Of a DNA stretch of 64,000 nucleotides, positions 63,401-64,000 are shown one piece after another. Source of the stretch: Bdellovibrionota bacterium (GTDB lineage: Bacteria; Bdellovibrionota; Bdellovibrionia; Bdellovibrionales; JAEYZS01). Within the stretch, counting starts at the first letter, position 1; every line of letters begins with the position of its first letter. A program made the translations under genes and the position numbers. The notes under the pieces are model-generated. The model did no database searches. It saw nothing but the letters and a program-made list of their open reading frames with translations, and was not told the origin of the DNA. The DNA lies in the NCBI GenBank assembly GCA_040386775.1, contig JAZKEU010000016.1:69231-133230 (forward strand), in the 5' to 3' direction.

Positions 63401-64000
63401 AAATCTTAGTATTCGTGCGCGTATTATTGTCTAATACATTCGTAAGTGTTTCCGTTAAAACTTGACCACGAGTATTGTACGTCCAACTTGTCTTACTCTG
63501 CAGCACGTTGTTGTTATCAAACACTCTCACTTGCGTCGTTAAGTTGCTCGCATTGCGATCCACTTCTCTTCTTCTCTGCTCAGGCGTTCCCACTGCAGAG
63601 GTGATAGTTCGATTGTACTCAGTCGGATAAGTAAAGCTTGTCGTAATTCCTCTTCTATCCGTCTCACTCATTACTCTTTTCTGTGAATCATAAAGTCTCG
63701 ACACACTTCCTGATACACCTGAAGTACTCATGTTAGTAATTGGACGATAAGTTCCTGTACCCATCGTGTAGGTTGTAACTGCACCAGATTCTGTTGTCAT
63801 CGTTGCTTGGGTATTACTATCATAAGTCACCGATGCCACTTCATTCGGTGGACCAAACACCGTACTAGACGTTGCTCTTCCTTGATTGTCATATTTAAAG
63901 TTTGCAAATCTTGTCTCTACTGTTCCTACGATATTTGAAATCCCAGTCAGCTTATGAACTTGCTCCGGATCTCCTACCAACGCTGGCTCTGCATAGTGAT
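60444..64000 (-). CDS. RHS-repeat protein, N-terminus outside window
   Basis: At least 1,185 residues; the frame is open to the window edge. It contains dozens of YD-type repeats (for example YDSLGRIKKF, YNSLGQLTEA, YDGFGKSSKL). They end in the conserved RHS core finish FRDYDPSTGRYVQSDPIGLAGG and ATDPLGLQ. The following 170 residues are unique: a hydrophobic stretch, a CKDDEEDPCPKIEAELERLE helix and an ending in aromatic-rich GWANIEYPYGGGWAGY. In polymorphic toxins this variable tail is the effector, delivered by the RHS cage. No immunity gene follows: only a 113-base gap and a convergent PilZ gene. It is therefore either an orphan toxin, a structural RHS protein, or its immunity gene is elsewhere. 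Confidence 0.88.
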   Translation of the reverse strand, partial: HYAEPALVGDPEQVHKLTGISNIVGTVETRFANFKYDNQGRATSSTVFGPPNEVASVTYDSNTQATMTTESGAVTTYTMGTGTYRPITNMSTSGVSGSVSRLYDSQKRVMSETDRRGITTSFTYPTEYNRTITSAVGTPEQRRREVDRNASNLTTQVRVFDNNNVLQSKTSWTYNTRGQVLTETLTNVLDNNTRTNTKIYCEDSDVTSGTCPIVGLLLSENNSGSGDTTSYTYRQTDEESCATAPTTCPYRKGDLWKVTNSLNHISEIVSYDGSGRILAIKNYNGVVTEFEYDFKGRQSAIKIKGSDGDRTTTMTYTSTNQVKQVNNPDGTYLKYNYDDADRLTSMEDNLGNKTVYTLNADGKTLKEEIKDSGGIPRKTLAFTYNSLSQMMTVRDAQSQLGGNATATMTYDSEGNLETTTDALSRQSTNEYDSLGRIKKFIKDAAGLLPQEVNQKHNALNSITKVIDPKNLDTNYLYDGFGKSSKLESKDTGNTDYKYNSLGQLTEAKDANGKTTQYVYDILGRTRIIDYAESPTPGLDITYTYDELPLECERGEGYVIGKLTKVEDGSGSTALCYNAYGDLVRKVQKINGKTFVLRWIYKVNGQLEQMIYPDGLVVDYVYNSLGQVSEVGVTSGSRAVLIEDATYYPFGPIAGWDYGNGRSITRTFDLNYRPHIIRDTASGGINYTYAFNGVGNLTQLQAPGLIRDYKYDGLNRLKSAENSSQIKLWEYNYDATGNRTSVIEAVPNGSSYNYLTKNYAYDTNSHRLTYDGTEYKAYDLAGNLTKTSATVSGPAILSLSYNSANRLHSVTKSTGSVQYVYNASGERVQRTPSAGGETYFVYGDSGSLLGEYNSSGSPIKQMIWLAGMPVGLVTGTTSTAKLYYVQSDALGTPRTVIDPVRNLSVWKNPLENEAFGKVQPITDPDADGTHFEFNLRFPGQIHDSFTGLVYNYFRDYDPSTGRYVQSDPIGLAGGISTYSYVGANPLTATDPLGLQAAPNRVPNGVRGLPPAANDPVFLRTVPTGTPGTVRIPSGISRAAGFLRWLGPAGKLVDAAEYGWKGGTLLREALDTDKIIDKLIWDSWWDPDTGECKDDEEDPCPKIEAELERLEREIEGTIQDGLYSGSGPRLTPAEEMANAKKYYELQAKLRKLLELAKKHGCRISWETGVSGWANIEYPYGGGWAGY

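Overview
The window is an AT-rich chromosomal segment (all three codon positions lean to A/T) from a Gram-negative bacterium with an outer membrane, lipid A export, TonB uptake and many secreted proteins. A TIGR02147-type regulator, Bdellovibrio-like small secreted proteins, an operon reading rho-rpmE-prfA-prmC-murA and strong peptidoglycan-salvage content suggest a member of the Bdellovibrionota. That placement is inference, not a database result. Layout: 0-7 kb holds the end of uvrA, an MsbA-type lipid exporter, a REP-associated tyrosine transposase (RAYT) with four copies of its palindromic repeat packed against gene stop codons, and a sigma-54 activator. 7-11 kb holds a sensor-like protein, the amgK-murU MurNAc salvage pair and a methyltransferase. 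11.2-19.6 kb is a visibly more AT-rich accessory block. It contains an XRE regulator plus nucleotidyltransferase pair, an alpha/beta hydrolase and an MFS transporter both broken by frameshifts, and a tightly overlapping operon. That operon encodes a 78-residue secreted peptide, a peptide-binding protein, an HExxH protein resembling the alpha-ketoglutarate peptide beta-hydroxylase family, and a sensor histidine kinase. It looks like a modified-peptide (RiPP or pheromone) locus and is the most novel item here. 19.7-26.8 kb is rich in exported proteins: two Gly-rich proteins sharing a C-terminal motif, a TadG-like protein, a coiled-coil protein, a BrnTA toxin-antitoxin pair and a secreted protein leading into dppBC. 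26.8-35 kb holds the peptide permease, NagZ and a complete TonB-dependent uptake operon most like vitamin B12 uptake. 35-40 kb is an nrdB-nrdA operon whose proteins look like the eukaryotic class Ia ribonucleotide reductase, with tandem NrdR-like boxes 32 bp apart and a nested hairpin in a long leader. 40-48 kb is a mixed region: secreted proteins, a TIGR02147 regulator, small stress-type proteins, gmhA, tRNA-Arg, tRNA-Ser and a ParE/Phd pair. 47.8-59.6 kb is housekeeping and runs leftwards: rho, rpmE, prfA, prmC (apparently with an ATT start), murA, and separately hinT, a large GYF/TPR protein and serS. The right edge carries a PilZ protein and the C-terminal part of a large RHS-repeat protein. 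How the parts join up: NagZ, AmgK, MurU, MurA and possibly DppBC together cover release, import and re-use of cell-wall sugars and peptides, which fits a predator or scavenger of other bacteria. The accessory modules (RAYT/REP, BrnTA, Phd/ParE, XRE/NTase, RHS and the peptide locus) are the parts most likely to vary between relatives.
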